Made by a program: the position numbers and the translations under genes. This document shows, piece after piece, positions 9,030 to 18,807 of a stretch of 64,000 nucleotides of DNA. How positions within the stretch are numbered: position 1 is the first letter of the stretch; each line of letters opens with the position of its first letter. This DNA comes from Mycolicibacterium tokaiense (lineage in GTDB: Bacteria; Actinomycetota; Actinomycetes; Mycobacteriales; Mycobacteriaceae): NCBI RefSeq assembly GCF_010725885.1, contig NZ_AP022600.1, positions 4,030,001 through 4,094,000 of the forward strand, read 5' to 3'. A model generated the notes under the pieces. That model saw only the letters and a program-made list of their open reading frames with translations. It was not told the DNA's origin and searched no databases.

Positions 9030-10460
9030 TCAGGGTGCCAGGCTCGGCACGGTCTTGATGCCGAATTCGCGTTTCAGCACGGTGCGGGCCGCGTAGAAGC
9101 CGGCCATGCCGTGTACGCCGCCACCCGGTGGGGTCGCCGACGAACACAGGTACACCCCCGAGATCGGGGTGGTCCACGGGTTGAGGCGCAGCGCCGGGCC
9201 GGTCAGCGCGCTGAACATGTTGTTGCCGCCCACCCCGATGTCGCCGCCGATCAGGTTGGCGTTGTGGTGGTCCAGTCGCGCCGCCGGGGTACTGCGCACC
9301 GCCACCACCAGGTCCCGGAAGCCGGGCGCGAACTTCTCGAAAATGCCTGTGACGGTTTCGGTTTGGTCTTCGGACGAATTGAACGGGACGTGGGCATACG
9401 TCCACAGTGGACGGCGTCCGGCGGCGTCGATGCGGCCGCGGTCGGCCAGGTGCGGAAGCGCGGCGAGCACCATCGGCCACTCGGGGTGGCGGCCCGCGGC
9501 GATCTCCTTTTCGGCATCCGCCATGTTCTCCCGCGTGCCGCCCAGATGCAGGGTCGGCGCGTCGGCCAATCGCGGATCGGTCCACGGGATCTCCCCGGAC
9601 AGCACGAAGTCCACCTTCGCCACGCCCGGGCCGAAACGGTAGTTGCGCAGTGTCGTGGCGTAGCGCTGCGGGATCCGGTCGCCGTAGAAGTCCAGCAGGG
9701 CCGTGGGAGAGGTGTCGTAGACCACCACCCCACGCGGCGCAGCCGTGACCGGTTCACCCGCGGTGATGACACCGCCGTGGGCTTGCAGGTCGGCGATCAG
9801 GGCGTCCGCGATGGCCTGACTGCCACCGACGGGTACCGGCCAGCCCACCGAGTGCGCCAGCGTGGCCAGCATCAGCCCCGCCCCTCCGCACACCAGGGAG
9901 GGCATCGGTGAAATAACATGTGCGGCAACGCCGCTGAACAACGCGCGGGCGTCATCCCCGCGCAACAGCCCCCAGGCCGGGGTGCCCTGCTCGAGGATGC
10001 GACGGGCGACGTGCACGGCGGCCAGCAGATCCGGCGGCACCGAGCGCTTGTCGCCCAGCAGCAGCCCGACCACACCGGGGGAGCGCTGCGCCAGCGGGCC
10101 GAGCAGCCGTCGCCAGGACGCCCCGTCGGACAGTTCGGCGGCGGTGCGCTCGATGTCGCGATACCCGATCGCGGCCGGCCGGCCGGGCAGCGGGTTGCCG
10201 TAGGACACCTCGGGCACCGACAGCGCCACGCCGCGGGCGGGCAGGTCGAATGCCGAGAGGAACGGCGAGGCCAGCGCCAGGGGGTGGATGGCCGAACAGA
10301 TGTCATGGGCGATTCCCGGGAACTCCGGGTCGGGGAGAGTGCGCGACCCGCCGCCGCAGGTGCTCTGCGCCTCGAAGACCTGGACCGACAGCCCCGCTCG
10401 GGCGAACACAACAGCAGCTGCCAGACCGTTGGGCCCGCTTCCGACGATGGTGACGTCCAC
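9030..10460 (-). CDS. Phytoene dehydrogenase-like NAD(P)/FAD oxidoreductase
   Basis: 476 residues. The dinucleotide-binding motif [10 protein letters not shown] with a following acidic residue (VQVFEAQ) is at the N-terminus. The C-terminus has the CrtI-family motif [20 protein letters not shown], which contacts FAD. It corresponds to M. tuberculosis Rv2997, which also lies divergent from serA. CrtI/MenJ relatives saturate or desaturate isoprenoid chains; the substrate here is unknown. GTG 10460 is chosen; GTG 10478 in frame is an alternative. The start is only 31 bp from that of divergent serA. Confidence 0.85.
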   Translation of the reverse strand: MDVTIVGSGPNGLAAAVVFARAGLSVQVFEAQSTCGGGSRTLPDPEFPGIAHDICSAIHPLALASPFLSAFDLPARGVALSVPEVSYGNPLPGRPAAIGYRDIERTAAELSDGASWRRLLGPLAQRSPGVVGLLLGDKRSVPPDLLAAVHVARRILEQGTPAWGLLRGDDARALFSGVAAHVISPMPSLVCGGAGLMLATLAHSVGWPVPVGGSQAIADALIADLQAHGGVITAGEPVTAAPRGVVVYDTSPTALLDFYGDRIPQRYATTLRNYRFGPGVAKVDFVLSGEIPWTDPRLADAPTLHLGGTRENMADAEKEIAAGRHPEWPMVLAALPHLADRGRIDAAGRRPLWTYAHVPFNSSEDQTETVTGIFEKFAPGFRDLVVAVRSTPAARLDHHNANLIGGDIGVGGNNMFSALTGPALRLNPWTTPISGVYLCSSATPPGGGVHGMAGFYAARTVLKREFGIKTVPSLAP

Positions 10461-10478
10461 GGGACAATTAGAGCCCAC

Positions 10479-10484
10479 TACGCT
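10479..10484 (+). promoter_or_regulatory. -10 element of serA
   Basis: TACGCT, fitting TANNNT, ends 7 nt before the GTG at 10492; predicts a leaderless mRNA. The same hexamer precedes the FAA-family gene at 14925. Confidence 0.55.
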
Positions 10485-10491
10485 GTCTGCC

Positions 10492-12078
10492 GTGAGCTTG
10501 CCTGTTGTTCTGATTGCCGACAAACTCGCCCAGTCCACCGTCGCCGCCCTCGGCGACCAGGTGGAGGTGCGGTGGGTGGATGGACCGGACCGTCCGAAAC
10601 TACTGGCCGCGGTGGCGGACGCCGACGCGCTGCTGGTGCGCTCGGCCACCACAGTGGACGCCGAGGTGCTGGCCGCCGCGCCCAAGTTGAAGATCGTCGC
10701 GCGCGCCGGTGTCGGCCTGGACAACGTCGACGTCGACGCCGCCACCGCCCGCGGTGTCCTGGTGGTCAACGCACCCACGTCCAACATCCACAGCGCTGCC
10801 GAGCACGCGTTGGCTCTGCTGCTCTCGGCCGCACGGCAGATTCCGGCGGCCGACGCCACGCTGCGTGAGCACACCTGGAAGCGCTCGGCGTTCTCCGGCA
10901 CCGAGATCTACGGCAAGACCGTCGGCGTGGTGGGTCTGGGCCGCATCGGCCAGCTGGTGGCCGCCCGCCTGGCCGCCTTCGGCACCCACGTCGTCGCCTA
11001 CGACCCGTACGTCTCGGCGGCCCGCGCCGCCCAGCTGGGCATCGAACTGCTGACGCTCGACGAGCTGCTGGGTCGCGCCGACTTCATCTCCGTGCACCTG
11101 CCCAAGACTCCCGAGACCGCGGGCCTGATCGGCAAGGACGCCCTGGCCAAGACCAAGCCGGGCGTCATCATCGTCAACGCCGCCCGCGGCGGGCTGATCG
11201 ACGAGCACGCCCTGGCCGACGCGATCACCAGCGGCCACGTGCGTGCCGCCGGCCTGGACGTGTTCTCCACCGAACCCTGCACCGACAGCCCGCTGTTCGA
11301 GCTGCCGCAGGTGGTGGTGACCCCGCATCTGGGTGCCTCCACCGCCGAGGCGCAGGACCGGGCCGGCACCGACGTCGCCGCGAGCGTACGTCTGGCGCTG
11401 GCAGGCGAATTCGTGCCCGACGCGGTGAACGTCGGTGGCGGCGTGGTGGGCGAGGAGGTGGCGCCCTGGCTGGAGATCGTGCGCAAGGCCGGTGTGCTGC
11501 TGGGCGCCCTGTCCGCCGAGTTGCCGGTCTCGCTGGCCGTGCAGGTGCGCGGCGAGCTGGCCTCCGAAGAGGTTGAGGTGCTGCGCCTCTCGGCGCTGCG
11601 CGGACTGTTCTCCGCGGTGATCGAAGACCAGGTGACGTTCGTCAACGCGCCCGCGCTGGCCGCCGAACGCGGTGTGGTGGCGGAGCTGAGTACCGCGACC
11701 GAGAGCCCCAACCACCGCAGCGTGGTCGACGTGCGCGCGGTCTACGCCGACGGGTCGACCAACAACGTGGCCGGAACCCTGTCCGGTCCGCAGCAGGTGC
11801 AGAAGATCGTCCAGATCAACGGACGCAACTTCGATCTGCGCGCCGAGGGCGTCAACCTGATCGTCAACTACAACGACCAGCCGGGCGCGTTGGGCAAGAT
11901 CGGCACCCTGCTGGGTGGGGCCGAGGTCAACATCATCGCCGCGCAGTTGAGCCAGGACGCCGACGGCGAGGGCGCCACCATCATGCTGCGCTTGGACCGG
12001 GATGTGCCCGCCGATGTTCGTTCCGCGCTCCGCGCCGCCGTCGACGCCGTGACCCTGGAAGTGGTGGACCTGTCGTGA
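10492..12078 (+). CDS. serA: D-3-phosphoglycerate dehydrogenase
   Basis: 528 residues, equal to M. tuberculosis SerA1 as I recall it. It oxidises 3-phosphoglycerate, the first step of serine synthesis. Visible motifs: NAD-binding [27 protein letters not shown], the catalytic-histidine motif VTPHLGAST, then the intervening (ASB) domain and a C-terminal ACT domain (about 455-528, [20 protein letters not shown]) for serine feedback. The GTG start is placed by the -10 element 7 nt upstream; longer frames to 10288 would overlap the divergent FAD enzyme. leuB overlaps its stop (GTGA). Confidence 0.96.
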   Translation: MSLPVVLIADKLAQSTVAALGDQVEVRWVDGPDRPKLLAAVADADALLVRSATTVDAEVLAAAPKLKIVARAGVGLDNVDVDAATARGVLVVNAPTSNIHSAAEHALALLLSAARQIPAADATLREHTWKRSAFSGTEIYGKTVGVVGLGRIGQLVAARLAAFGTHVVAYDPYVSAARAAQLGIELLTLDELLGRADFISVHLPKTPETAGLIGKDALAKTKPGVIIVNAARGGLIDEHALADAITSGHVRAAGLDVFSTEPCTDSPLFELPQVVVTPHLGASTAEAQDRAGTDVAASVRLALAGEFVPDAVNVGGGVVGEEVAPWLEIVRKAGVLLGALSAELPVSLAVQVRGELASEEVEVLRLSALRGLFSAVIEDQVTFVNAPALAAERGVVAELSTATESPNHRSVVDVRAVYADGSTNNVAGTLSGPQQVQKIVQINGRNFDLRAEGVNLIVNYNDQPGALGKIGTLLGGAEVNIIAAQLSQDADGEGATIMLRLDRDVPADVRSALRAAVDAVTLEVVDLS

Positions 12079-13085
12079 AACTCGCTGTCATCCCCGGCGA
12101 CGGGATCGGTCCCGAGGTCATCGCCGAAGCCGTCACCATCCTGGACACCGTGCTGCCCGGCGTCGACAAGACCACCTACGACGTGGGCGCCCGGCGTTAC
12201 CACGCCACCGGCGAGGTGATGCCGGACGGGCTGGTCGACGAACTCAAGGGCCACGACGCGATCCTGCTGGGCGCCATCGGCGATCCCTCGGTGCCCAGCG
12301 GGGTGCTGGAGCGGGGTCTGCTGCTGCGCATGCGGTTCGAGCTCGACCACCACGTCAACCTGCGCCCCTCCAAGCTGTACCCCGGGGTGAGCAGCCCGCT
12401 GGCCGGTGCGCCGGACATCGATTTCGTGGTGGTACGGGAGGGCACCGAGGGGCCCTACACCGGCACCGGCGGCGCCATCCGGACCGGCACCCCACACGAG
12501 GTGGCCACCGAGGTCAGCCTGAACACCGCCTTCGGTGTCGAGCGGGTGGTGCGTGACGCGTTCGTCCGGGCGCAGGCGCGTCGCAAGCACCTCACCCTGG
12601 TGCACAAGACCAACGTGCTGGCCTACGCGGGCAAGCTCTGGTCGCGCGTCGTCGCGGAGGTGGGCCAGGAGTTCCCCGACGTCGAGGTGGGCTACCAGCA
12701 CGTTGACGCCGCGACCATCCATCTGGTGACCGACCCGGGTCGCTTCGATGTGATCGTCACCGACAACCTGTTCGGCGACATCATCACCGACATCGCTGCG
12801 GCGGTGGCGGGCGGTATCGGGCTGGCCGCCAGCGGCAACATCGACGCCACCCGCACCAACCCGTCGATGTTCGAACCGGTGCACGGCAGTGCCCCCGACA
12901 TCGCCGGTCAGGGAATCGCCGATCCCACGGCGGCCATCATGTCCGTGGCGCTGCTGTTGGCCCACGTCGGAGAGGCCGACGCCGCGGCGCGGGTCGACAG
13001 CGCCGTGGCCGAGCACCTGGCGACGCTGGACGGACAGCAGTTCTCGACTTCGCAGGTCGGTGCCCGGATCGCGGGGCTGCTGTAG
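12075..13085 (+). CDS. leuB: 3-isopropylmalate dehydrogenase
   Basis: 336 residues. It catalyses the NAD-dependent oxidative decarboxylation in leucine synthesis. The N-terminal motif GDGIGPEV and the Mg-binding [20 protein letters not shown] are present. The GTG start overlaps the serA stop by 4 nt (GTGA), so it is translationally coupled to serA. leuC and leuD lie separately at 18895-20939 with their own regulator, so leucine genes are split over two transcripts. Confidence 0.96.
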   Translation: MKLAVIPGDGIGPEVIAEAVTILDTVLPGVDKTTYDVGARRYHATGEVMPDGLVDELKGHDAILLGAIGDPSVPSGVLERGLLLRMRFELDHHVNLRPSKLYPGVSSPLAGAPDIDFVVVREGTEGPYTGTGGAIRTGTPHEVATEVSLNTAFGVERVVRDAFVRAQARRKHLTLVHKTNVLAYAGKLWSRVVAEVGQEFPDVEVGYQHVDAATIHLVTDPGRFDVIVTDNLFGDIITDIAAAVAGGIGLAASGNIDATRTNPSMFEPVHGSAPDIAGQGIADPTAAIMSVALLLAHVGEADAAARVDSAVAEHLATLDGQQFSTSQVGARIAGLL

Positions 13086-13117
13086 CCCGTCGGTTCGCAA
13101 CGCTCCGGCGGCAGTGC

Positions 13118-13654
13118 GTGCTGTTCGCCGTCGGCTCGACGTTGTTCGCCGTCGCCACGATCCCGCACGTGGGACCGCCTGCGGTGGCGGCGAACCTGCT
13201 GTGTTTCGTCGGTTCCTGGTTCTTCACCACCGCGGCCTGGATGCAGCTGGTGCGCACCGATGAGGTCCAGCGGGCGTCCTGGCTGTGTGCGGCCGTCCAA
13301 TTCGCCGGCACCATCTTGTTCAACGTGAGCACCGGCACGGCGGTGTGGGCGAGCGCGGTGAGCACCGAACAACGGTTCGTCTGGGCCCCGGACGCCACCG
13401 GCTCGGTGGCCTTCCTGATCAGCGGTGTGCTCGGGGTGGTCGCGGTGGCCGTGCTGCGCTCCCGCGACGGGCTGGCCGCAGGCGTCAACCTGGCGGGGTG
13501 TGTCGCGTTCGGCGCCTCCGCAGTGGGCGCGTTCGTATCCGGTTCCGGTGCCAGCGAGAACGCCACACTCGCCGATCTGGGAACCTTCCTGGGCGCACTG
13601 TGCTTCCTGGTGGCTGCACTGCTGGTAGTGCCGCGCCGGGCGGGACGGGCTTAG
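13118..13654 (+). CDS. Multi-pass membrane protein of unknown function
   Basis: 178 residues with about five hydrophobic segments: FAVGSTLFAVATI, AANLLCFVGSWFFTTAAW, LCAAVQFAGTILFNVS, SVAFLISGVLGVVAVAVL and FLGALCFLVAALLVV. No catalytic motif is visible. The frame upstream of GTG 13118 reads [11 protein letters not shown] with no stop, as if the natural protein began earlier, but no ATG, GTG or TTG is present there; the start is therefore uncertain. It follows leuB by 32 nt and overlaps the convergent MFS gene at the stop codons. Confidence 0.6.
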   Translation: MLFAVGSTLFAVATIPHVGPPAVAANLLCFVGSWFFTTAAWMQLVRTDEVQRASWLCAAVQFAGTILFNVSTGTAVWASAVSTEQRFVWAPDATGSVAFLISGVLGVVAVAVLRSRDGLAAGVNLAGCVAFGASAVGAFVSGSGASENATLADLGTFLGALCFLVAALLVVPRRAGRA

Positions 13655-14850
13655 GCCGGCTCGGTGTGCAGCGGGTCGGCGTCCACGGGGACCAGGGGCA
13701 CCGCCAGCAAGGGGAACAGCGCGCAGACGGCGAACGCGGCCGGGTAGCCGGCGATCCCGATCAGGCCGCCGAACAGCGGGGCCGAAATGGCTTGGGTGAG
13801 ATGCTGACTGGTGTTCTGGGTGCCCAGTGCCCGACCACTCCAGAACGGTCCGGCGATCTCGGCGATGGCGGTGAACGCCAAGCCGTTGTCGGACACGGTG
13901 ACCGCCGACGCCAGCAGCATGAACCCGATGCTCACCGGCGAGTTCAGCCAATCGGTCAGCGCCAGCAGTCCCATGGTCACCGCGGCCGCCACCGAGATCG
14001 CCCGGATGGGTTTCAGGCGCGCGCCCACCCGGTCCGACCAGTACCCGGCCACCACCCTGGCGCCGGCTCCGAGCAGTTGGGCGGCACCGACCAGCAGACC
14101 CGCCGCGGTGGGGGACCACCCGCGGTCGGCGATCAACCACACCAGCGTGAAAGTCCACACCAGCGCCTGGGGGATGACCAACAGCACCGACACCAGATGG
14201 ATCCGGGTCAGGGCCGAGGATCCGCGGTAGGGATTGCTGAGGTCTGCGGCCGGGGCGTCGGCACGCGGTGGCCGTGGCGGGTCGAGGACGCCGATCCCGC
14301 AGATGACCGCGGAGATCGCACACACCGTGGCGGGGAACAGCAGGGCGGTCGAGATGCCCTCGCCCGCAGCCAGTGACGGGATCACCAACGCCCCCAGTCC
14401 GGCGCCCAGCGGCACCGCGGTCTGGCGGATGCCCATCACCAGCCCGCGCTGGTGTGGAGGGAACCAGCCGACCACCAGGCGGCCGCTGGCGGCGTTCGAA
14501 CTGGCCGCGGCCATCCCGCCCAGGAACAGCAGCACCCCGACCGCCAGGAGCGAATCCACCGTCGCCGCGCCGAATGCGGCGGCGGCGGTCAGCGCCGCGC
14601 CGGCGGTCAACACGATCCGTTCCCCGAGGCGATCCACCGCGTAGCCCCACAGGATCAGCGTGGTGACCATGCCGAAACTCGGCAGCGACGCAACCAGCCC
14701 GGCGGCGGCCAGATCGAGCCCGCGTTCGGCGTGCAGGGTCGGGATCATGAAGGCGATCCCGTTGATGAAGACGTTGGTGAACAGCGTGGACAGCAGAGCG
14801 AGCACCAACATCGACCAGCGGCGTGCGGTACCGATCGAGTACGGGGGCAT
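13651..14850 (-). CDS. Major facilitator superfamily transporter
   Basis: 399 residues, about 12 hydrophobic helices. The inter-helix loop after TM2 carries the MFS motif region (WGYAVDRLGERIVL, a variant of GxxxDRxGRR), and the second half repeats it (VVAGYWSDRVGARLKPIR). It corresponds in position to M. tuberculosis Rv2994, next to leuB. Substrate unknown. ATG 14850 is chosen because helix 1 follows after a short basic leader; upstream in-frame sequence is Arg-rich and overlaps the divergent gene. Confidence 0.85.
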   Translation of the reverse strand: MPPYSIGTARRWSMLVLALLSTLFTNVFINGIAFMIPTLHAERGLDLAAAGLVASLPSFGMVTTLILWGYAVDRLGERIVLTAGAALTAAAAFGAATVDSLLAVGVLLFLGGMAAASSNAASGRLVVGWFPPHQRGLVMGIRQTAVPLGAGLGALVIPSLAAGEGISTALLFPATVCAISAVICGIGVLDPPRPPRADAPAADLSNPYRGSSALTRIHLVSVLLVIPQALVWTFTLVWLIADRGWSPTAAGLLVGAAQLLGAGARVVAGYWSDRVGARLKPIRAISVAAAVTMGLLALTDWLNSPVSIGFMLLASAVTVSDNGLAFTAIAEIAGPFWSGRALGTQNTSQHLTQAISAPLFGGLIGIAGYPAAFAVCALFPLLAVPLVPVDADPLHTEPA

Positions 14851-14892
14851 ACCGCCATGCTGCCACCGCCATCCCAATATGCTGAACTTCTG

Positions 14893-14907
14893 TCTCGCAA
14901 TGTGAGA
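14893..14907. promoter_or_regulatory. Dyad TCTC-n7-GAGA upstream of the FAA-family gene
   Basis: TCTCGCAATGTGAGA is symmetric at 6 of 7 pairs around its centre and lies 5 bp upstream of the -10 element. It shares TGTCTC and GTGAGA with the leuC operator at 18802-18814 but has a 2-bp longer spacing. Confidence 0.4.
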
Positions 14908-14912
14908 ACCAC

Positions 14913-14918
14913 TACGCT
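14913..14918 (+). promoter_or_regulatory. -10 element of the FAA-family gene
   Basis: TACGCT ends 6 nt before ATG 14925; leaderless transcript predicted. Confidence 0.5.
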
Positions 14919-14924
14919 GCTGCC

Positions 14925-15731
14925 ATGCGCTTGGGTCGGATCGCCAGCCCCGATGGGGTTGCTTTTGTGAGCATCGAGGGAGACGTCGGAGACGGCTCGT
15001 CACCAGGGGATGCGGTGGTGCGCGAAATCGCCGAACACCCCTTCGGATCACCGACCTTCACCGGCCGGACCTGGCCGCTGGCCGATGTCCGGCTGCTGGC
15101 GCCGATCCTGGCCAGCAAGGTGGTGGCGATGGGCAAGAACTATGCGGCCCACGCGTTGGAGATGGGCGGCGAGGCACCCGAGGATCCGGTGATCTTCCTC
15201 AAACCCAACACGTCGATCGTCGGTCCGAACGCGCCGATCATGCTGCCCACCGATGCTTTTCCCGTGCATCACGAAGGCGAGCTCGCCATTGTGATCGGCC
15301 GGCCGTGCAAGGACGTGCCCGCGGCCAGGGCGGCCGAGAACATCCTCGGCTACACCATTGCCAACGACGTCTCGGCCCGCGATCAGCAGCAGCAGGACGG
15401 GCAGTGGATGCGGGCCAAGAGCCACGACACCTTCTGTCCGGTGGGTCCGTGGATCGTGACCGATCTCGACCCGTCCGACCTCGAGCTGGAAACCTCCGTC
15501 ACCCGGGACGGGACGACAGAGGTGCGTCAGCGCAGCCGGACCTCGCTGATGATCCATGACATCGGCGCCATCGTGGAATGGGTCTCGGCGGTGATGACCC
15601 TGCTGCCGGGTGACCTGATCCTCACCGGCACTCCCGAGGGGGTGGGACCGATCGAGCACGGCGACACCGTGAACGTCACCATCGGCGGCATCGGGACGCT
15701 GTCCAACCCCGTACTGCGAAAAGGCAAGTGA
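14925..15731 (+). CDS. Fumarylacetoacetate hydrolase family protein
   Basis: 268 residues. The FAH C-terminal domain begins at about residue 68 ([17 protein letters not shown]) and contains the metal ligands in the [11 protein letters not shown] segment and the NDVSARDQQ loop, then GPWIVTD and [11 protein letters not shown]. Members hydrolyse or isomerise beta-diketo acids; M. tuberculosis Rv2993c is annotated as a 2-hydroxyhepta-2,4-diene-1,7-dioate isomerase, but the natural substrate is unclear. It is coupled to gltX by a TGATG overlap, so they share a transcript. Confidence 0.88.
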   Translation: MRLGRIASPDGVAFVSIEGDVGDGSSPGDAVVREIAEHPFGSPTFTGRTWPLADVRLLAPILASKVVAMGKNYAAHALEMGGEAPEDPVIFLKPNTSIVGPNAPIMLPTDAFPVHHEGELAIVIGRPCKDVPAARAAENILGYTIANDVSARDQQQQDGQWMRAKSHDTFCPVGPWIVTDLDPSDLELETSVTRDGTTEVRQRSRTSLMIHDIGAIVEWVSAVMTLLPGDLILTGTPEGVGPIEHGDTVNVTIGGIGTLSNPVLRKGK

Positions 15732-17188
15732 TGACGAGAGTGCGAGTCCGGTTCTGTCCGTCGCCGACCGGTACGCCCCACGTGGGTCTGGTGCGCACTG
15801 CGCTGTTCAACTGGGCGTATGCGCGACACACCGGTGGCGACTTCGTTTTCCGGATCGAAGACACCGATGCCGCCCGCGACAGTGACGAGAGTTATGCCGC
15901 GATCCTGGATGCACTGCGCTGGCTCGGCCTCGATTGGGACGAGGGCCCCGAGATCGGCGGCCCCCATGCGCCGTACCGGCAGTCGCAACGCAGCGAGATC
16001 TACCGCGACGTGGTGGCGCGCCTGCTGGCCGCGGGTGAGGTATACGAGGCCTACTCCACGGCCGAGGAGGTGGAGGCCCGGCACCTGGCTGCCGGACGGA
16101 ACCCCAAGCTCGGCTACGACAACCACGACCGGGATCTGACCGAGGCGCAGCGGGCCGAGTTCCGCGCGGCAGGGCGCAATCCGGTGCTGCGGTTGCGGAT
16201 GCCGGACGAGGACCTCTCGTGGGATGACCTGGTACGCGGGCCGACGACCTTCGCGGCGGGCTCGGTCCCGGATTTTGCGATCACCCGCGCCAGCGGAGAC
16301 CCGTTGTACACCTTGGTCAACCCGGTGGACGACGCGCTGATGAACATCACCCACGTTCTGCGCGGTGAGGACATCCTGCCATCCACCCCCCGCCAGATCG
16401 CGCTGTACCGCGCACTGATCCGGATCGGGGTGGCCGAGCGGGTGCCCGAGTTCGCGCATCTGCCAAGCGTTCTCGGGGAGGGCAACAAAAAGCTCTCCAA
16501 GCGGGACCCGCAGGCCGATCTCTTCCTGCACCGCGACCGGGGATTCATCCCGGAGGGTCTGCTGAACTATCTCGCGCTTCTGGGCTGGGGTATCGCCGAC
16601 GACCACGACGTGTTCAGCCTCGAGGAGATGGTGGCGGCGTTCGACGTCCGCAACGTCAACTCCAACCCGGCCCGCTTCGATCAGAAGAAGGCCGACGCCA
16701 TCAATGCCGAGCACATCCGCAGGCTGTCGCCGCAGGACTTCGCCGCCCGACTGGGTGCCTTCCTGAGCGCGCACGGTCATGACACCGGGCTCGACGCTGA
16801 CGGCTTCGCGGAGGCGGCCGCGCTGGTGCAGACCCGCATCGTGGTCCTCAGCGATGCTTGGGGGCTGCTGAAGTTTCTCGACGACGGAAGTTACGTGCTG
16901 AACCCCAAGGCGGCGGCCAAGGAGCTCGGTGCCGATGCTGCGCCGGTGCTCGACGTCGCCGTCGGCGCGCTGGAGGGGGTCACCGAATGGACCACCGAGA
17001 GCATCGAGACCGCCCTGAAGTCGGCACTGATCGACGGATTGGAACTCAAGCCCCGGAAGGCGTTCGGCCCCATCAGGGTGGCGGTCACGGGGTCGACGGT
17101 CAGCCCGCCGCTGTTCGAGTCTCTGGAGCTCCTCGGGCGTGAGCGCAGCCTGGCCCGGTTGCGGGCAGCGCGTCCGTCGCAGGGCTGA
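15731..17188 (+). CDS. gltX: Glutamyl-tRNA synthetase (non-discriminating type expected)
   Basis: 485 residues, class I synthetase. The HIGH motif appears as PHVG ([19 protein letters not shown]) and KMSKS as KLSKR. Actinobacteria lack GlnRS, so GltX also charges tRNA-Gln with Glu and GatCAB amidates it; fittingly, tRNA-Gln and tRNA-Glu lie immediately downstream. ATG 15731 overlaps the preceding TGA; the GTG at 15728 is an in-frame alternative. Confidence 0.95.
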   Translation: MTRVRVRFCPSPTGTPHVGLVRTALFNWAYARHTGGDFVFRIEDTDAARDSDESYAAILDALRWLGLDWDEGPEIGGPHAPYRQSQRSEIYRDVVARLLAAGEVYEAYSTAEEVEARHLAAGRNPKLGYDNHDRDLTEAQRAEFRAAGRNPVLRLRMPDEDLSWDDLVRGPTTFAAGSVPDFAITRASGDPLYTLVNPVDDALMNITHVLRGEDILPSTPRQIALYRALIRIGVAERVPEFAHLPSVLGEGNKKLSKRDPQADLFLHRDRGFIPEGLLNYLALLGWGIADDHDVFSLEEMVAAFDVRNVNSNPARFDQKKADAINAEHIRRLSPQDFAARLGAFLSAHGHDTGLDADGFAEAAALVQTRIVVLSDAWGLLKFLDDGSYVLNPKAAAKELGADAAPVLDVAVGALEGVTEWTTESIETALKSALIDGLELKPRKAFGPIRVAVTGSTVSPPLFESLELLGRERSLARLRAARPSQG

Positions 17189-17220
17189 GGGGGTTGGTAA
17201 AGAGCACCCGAAATCTTTGG

Positions 17221-17226
17221 TAATCT
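17221..17226 (+). promoter_or_regulatory. Possible -10 element upstream of tRNA-Gln
   Basis: TAATCT is a good TANNNT match about 90 nt before the tRNA. No well-spaced -35 is evident (TTGGTA lies 21 bp upstream), so assignment is weak. Confidence 0.3.
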
Positions 17227-17314
17227 CTTCGTCGGCCCACAACGGCCGGCTCAGTGCCCAAGCTCCGCGCCAACACTGCGGAACATGGCTCTGACCAGCG
17301 GTTTCGGGTTGTAT

Positions 17315-17386
17315 TGGGGTATGGTGTAATTGGCAACACAGCGGTTTCTGGTACCGCCATTCTAGGTTCGAGTCCTGGTACCCCAG
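17315..17386 (+). tRNA. tRNA-Gln (CTG anticodon)
   Basis: A full cloverleaf can be drawn. Acceptor TGGGGTA/TACCCCA with discriminator G, D-stem GTGT/ACAC, anticodon stem GCGGT/ACCGC with loop TTCTGGT (anticodon CTG at 17348-17350), T-stem CTAGG/CCTGG with loop TTCGAGT. The CCA end is not encoded. It lies downstream of gltX. Confidence 0.97.
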
Positions 17387-17423
17387 CGAGAGCAGTCGAT
17401 TAGGTTGGCGCAGTGCGCTGAGC

Positions 17424-17429
17424 TATGCT
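17424..17429 (+). promoter_or_regulatory. Probable -10 element of tRNA-Glu
   Basis: TATGCT, a TANNNT match, with a weak TTAGGT 18 bp upstream (17400-17405). A small CCGCC-TTCA-GGCGG hairpin (17445-17458) lies between it and the tRNA. Confidence 0.4.
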
Positions 17430-17479
17430 GACTCTCCGGTTCACCCGCCTTCAGGCGGTGGACCACACGGATTGGTTCT

Positions 17480-17552
17480 GGCCCCGTCGTCTAGCGGCCT
17501 AGGACGCCGCCCTCTCACGGCGGTAGCGTGGGTTCGAATCCCATCGGGGCTA
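17480..17552 (+). tRNA. tRNA-Glu (CTC anticodon)
   Basis: Cloverleaf: acceptor GGCCCCG/CGGGGCT (first pair G-U) with discriminator A, anticodon stem CCGCC/GGCGG with loop CTCTCAC (anticodon CTC at 17514-17516), T-stem GTGGG/CCCAT with loop TTCGAAT. CCA follows directly (17553-17555), so the 3' end is genome-encoded, unlike the adjacent tRNA-Gln. Confidence 0.97.
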
Positions 17553-17569
17553 CCAATCCAATCCTCCCC

Positions 17570-18070
17570 CTACCGGGTCTTTGGTGCGGTGGATCCCGAC
17601 AACGGCATCGGCGGCAGCCCCAGCTTGCGGTGATCCCAGGATCGTGTGCGGCCGGTGACCAGGCGCACCGCCACCCGCTTGTTCATCATCATCTCCACGC
17701 CGGCCTTCATGTCCTCGGAGTAAGGCCCGGTGTAGCGCTCCCACACGCTGACCCCCACCCGGAAACAGGTGTCCGGATCATCGACGATCTCGGCCCGTCC
17801 CTCGAACGAGACCCCGCGCAGCGTGTCGTAGGTGTCGCCGTCCTCGATCAGGAAGGTGTACCGCGCGTCCCGTGTGAGGTTGACGGCTTTCTGCGACTTG
17901 GCTTTGGTCTCCAGCCAGATCTCGCCGTCGAGCACCCCGTACCACATGGCCACCAGGTGCGGCTGGCCGTCGGGGCCGATGGTGGCCAGGGTTCCGGTAC
18001 GGCTGTTGGCGACGAAATCGGTGATCTCGTCGGCGGACATGACGATCTGTGAGCGCTGGTTGCTTCCCAT
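17570..18070 (-). CDS. FDOR/PNPOx-like split beta-barrel protein (Rv2991 family)
   Basis: 166 residues of the pyridoxamine-oxidase-like fold. The N-terminus reads FVANSRTGTLATIGPDGQPH, followed by the barrel strand IWLETKAKSQKAVNL and a conserved C-terminal RTRSWDHRKLGLP. It corresponds to M. tuberculosis Rv2991 in both sequence and position beside tRNA-Glu. The wider family binds FMN, F420 or heme; F420 binding is plausible in a mycobacterium but no cofactor motif settles it. It ends 18 nt from tRNA-Glu, convergent. Confidence 0.85.
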   Translation of the reverse strand: MGSNQRSQIVMSADEITDFVANSRTGTLATIGPDGQPHLVAMWYGVLDGEIWLETKAKSQKAVNLTRDARYTFLIEDGDTYDTLRGVSFEGRAEIVDDPDTCFRVGVSVWERYTGPYSEDMKAGVEMMMNKRVAVRLVTGRTRSWDHRKLGLPPMPLSGSTAPKTR

Positions 18071-18105
18071 CGTGAGAGTGTCGCAGACCGGGTTCGCCTG
18101 CTGCC

Positions 18106-18807
18106 CTACAGCCTGCGGGTCATGGCTTCGGAGGCGGCCAGCAGGTCTGCTGCCCAGCGCACGCCGGGGCGCCGGCCCATCCTGTCGATGGGGCCCGACA
18201 CCGAGACTGCGGCGATGACGGCGCCGCGGGGGTCACGCACCGGCGCCGAAACGCTGGCCACCCCGGCCTCTCGTTCGGCTGCGCTCTGCGCCCAGCCGCG
18301 CTTGCGGACCTCGGCGAGGGTGCGGTCGGTGAACATCGCCGACGGCAGCACCGCCTGTTGGGTGGCCGCATCGGCGTAGGCCAGCAGCACCTTGGCGCCC
18401 GAGCCCGCAGTCATCGGCAGCCGGGTGCCGATGGGCACCGTATCCCGCAGTCCGGCAGGCGGTTCCAGAGCGGCAACACAGATCCGGCTGGTGCCGTCGC
18501 GGCGGTAGAGCTGGACGCTCTCGCCGGTGATCTCGCGCAGCCGGGGGAGCACCGTGGCACCCGCCGACAGCAGGGGATCGTTGACATGCGCCGAGAGCTC
18601 GCTGATGGCGGGCCCCAGCAGCCAGCGGCCGTCGGCATCCCGGGCCAGTAGTCGATGGGTTTCCAGCCCGGCGGCCAACCGGTGCGCAGTGGCCCGCGGC
18701 AAGCCGGTCCGCTCACACAGATCCGCCAGCCCGCAGGGGGACTCGGCGACTGCATGCAGCACTCCCACCGCTTTGTCGAGAACGCCGATACCGCTATCCT
18801 GTCTCAC
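18106..18807 (-). CDS. IclR family regulator divergent from leuCD (LtbR/NdgR/Rv2989 type)
   Basis: 233 residues. A winged helix lies in the first ~65 residues (LADLCERTGLPRATAHRLAAGL), followed by the IclR effector domain ending GRRPGVRWAADLLAASEAM. Orthologues in Corynebacterium (LtbR) and Streptomyces (NdgR) control leuCD from this same divergent position. The GTG start lies inside a perfect 13-bp palindrome and only 6 nt after a TAGTAT -10 element, so the mRNA is leaderless and the protein probably represses itself as well as leuC. The ligand is presumed to be leucine or a related metabolite. Confidence 0.88.
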   Translation of the reverse strand: MRQDSGIGVLDKAVGVLHAVAESPCGLADLCERTGLPRATAHRLAAGLETHRLLARDADGRWLLGPAISELSAHVNDPLLSAGATVLPRLREITGESVQLYRRDGTSRICVAALEPPAGLRDTVPIGTRLPMTAGSGAKVLLAYADAATQQAVLPSAMFTDRTLAEVRKRGWAQSAAEREAGVASVSAPVRDPRGAVIAAVSVSGPIDRMGRRPGVRWAADLLAASEAMTRRL

